Shown here: positions 15,548 to 16,094 of the stretch, in pieces
Position numbering within the stretch: the first letter of the stretch is position 1
Layout of the letters: each line of letters opens with the position of its first letter
Source of the DNA: an uncultured Gammaproteobacteria bacterium
GTDB lineage: Bacteria; Pseudomonadota; Gammaproteobacteria; SZUA-140
Reading direction: 5' to 3'
DNA: 16,094 bases
NCBI GenBank assembly: GCA_945788675.1
Contig: CALZMY010000122.1
Span: 1-16,094 of the forward strand
Made by a program: the position numbers and the translations under genes
The notes under the pieces: model-generated
The model's database searches: none
Seen by the model: the letters and a program-made list of their open reading frames with translations, nothing else
Told to the model about the DNA's origin: nothing

Positions 15548-16094
15548 CTACCTGTTGTTGGTCATTGTGCTGTTGCTAGCAGGCTGTGCCGGGACAGCGC
15601 AGAAAGTTGACGAAGATATGCTACAGCAGGACACTACGACCGGGGCTGCTGAACCAGATATGAGTGCGGTGATTGCCGCGCTTAACGATGGTAAATCGAA
15701 TGTGGCCGAGACGTTGTTACGCGAACTTGCCCAGCGTAATCCGCAGGCGGCGATGCCGTGGGTAAATCTGGGCCTGATTAGTTTTCGGCGCGGGGATCTG
15801 GTTCGTGCACAGCAGGCGGCACAAAGAGCGCTTGAATTGCAGCCTCAGACAGCGGTTGCTGATTATCTATTAGGCCTGGTCGCACATAAAAAGAATGATG
15901 CGCCCCAGGCACTAAAACACTATCTTGCTACCCTGGGAAAAGATCAGCAGCATGCCCATACGCATTATAATCTAGCACTGTTATATGACACCTATTTTCA
16001 GGATATCGAAAAGGCGGTGCATCACTATCATCGCTATCTTGAGCTAATTACTGATGAAGATGAAGCGACATTGGCATGGGTGGGTGAGCTTGAG
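15537..16094 (+). CDS. TPR lipoprotein (third gene of TPR cassette, C-terminus cut by window edge)
   Basis: 186 codons are visible with no stop. The N-terminus MWSNYLLLVIVLLLAGC is a compact lipoprotein signal with lipobox L-A-G-C (Cys17), followed by Ala, compatible with the outer membrane. After a short polar linker, TPR units are visible at about residues 60-95 (WVNLGLISFRRGDLVRAQQA), 96-130 (YLLGLVAHKKNDAPQALKHY) and 137-172 (YNLALLYDTYFQDIEKAVHHY); the first and third have the canonical NLG / NLA pattern. A Shine-Dalgarno AAGGTGG lies 6 bases before the ATG, inside the end of the preceding gene; the 11-base overlap indicates coupled translation. By size and position it resembles PilF- or CpoB-like TPR lipoproteins, but the neighbours are neither pilus nor Tol-Pal genes, so I leave it unnamed. 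Confidence 0.88.
   Translation, partial: MWSNYLLLVIVLLLAGCAGTAQKVDEDMLQQDTTTGAAEPDMSAVIAALNDGKSNVAETLLRELAQRNPQAAMPWVNLGLISFRRGDLVRAQQAAQRALELQPQTAVADYLLGLVAHKKNDAPQALKHYLATLGKDQQHAHTHYNLALLYDTYFQDIEKAVHHYHRYLELITDEDEATLAWVGELE

Noticed and set aside
1..16094. tRNA genes, CRISPR arrays, insertion sequences, integrases
   Set aside because: I looked for cloverleaf-like ends, regularly spaced repeats, terminal inverted repeats and transposase motifs and saw none; every long coding stretch is explained by the listed genes.

Overview
The window looks like a chromosomal segment of a gammaproteobacterium. The cell-shape and peptidoglycan genes closely resemble their E. coli counterparts. The order rlpA-mltB-rodA-mrdA-mreD-mreC-mreB, with gatCAB divergent next to mreB, is a synteny known from Pseudomonas and related lineages. 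The presence of GatCAB means that Asn-tRNA and/or Gln-tRNA is made by the indirect transamidation route. I cannot name a genus. There are no tRNAs, rRNAs, CRISPR arrays, insertion sequences or phage genes that I can support.

Region 1 (1-7534, minus strand) is the elongasome locus. Transcription runs from mreB towards rlpA, probably from a promoter at about 7570-7598. MreB (actin-like filament), MreC and MreD (membrane scaffold), PBP2/MrdA (transpeptidase) and RodA (SEDS glycosyltransferase) build the lateral wall. MltB and RlpA are lytic transglycosylases that cut it. mreC/mreD and mrdA/rodA overlap by 4 bases. The most striking detail is that mreC has no ATG, GTG or TTG where its N-terminus should start. 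It has an ATA codon (6357) placed 6 bases after a good Shine-Dalgarno sequence and aligned with Met1 of E. coli MreC.

Region 2 (7778-11029, plus strand) is gatC-gatA-gatB, the complete glutamyl/aspartyl-tRNA amidotransferase. It ends in a plausible intrinsic terminator whose loop holds the gatB stop codon.

Region 3 (11041-11328) is a 288-base AT-rich spacer without a convincing gene. Region 4 (11329-16094, plus strand) holds three overlapping genes for exported TPR proteins. The first is a periplasmic protein of 474 residues, the second a lipoprotein of about 940 residues, and the third a lipoprotein cut by the window edge. They are more AT-rich than gatCAB. The layout recalls the conserved core of the Myxococcus Agl/Glt envelope machinery, which has relatives of unknown function in non-gliding gammaproteobacteria. 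That link is an inference; the motor genes that would support it would lie beyond the window. This cassette is the best candidate here for a poorly described system.
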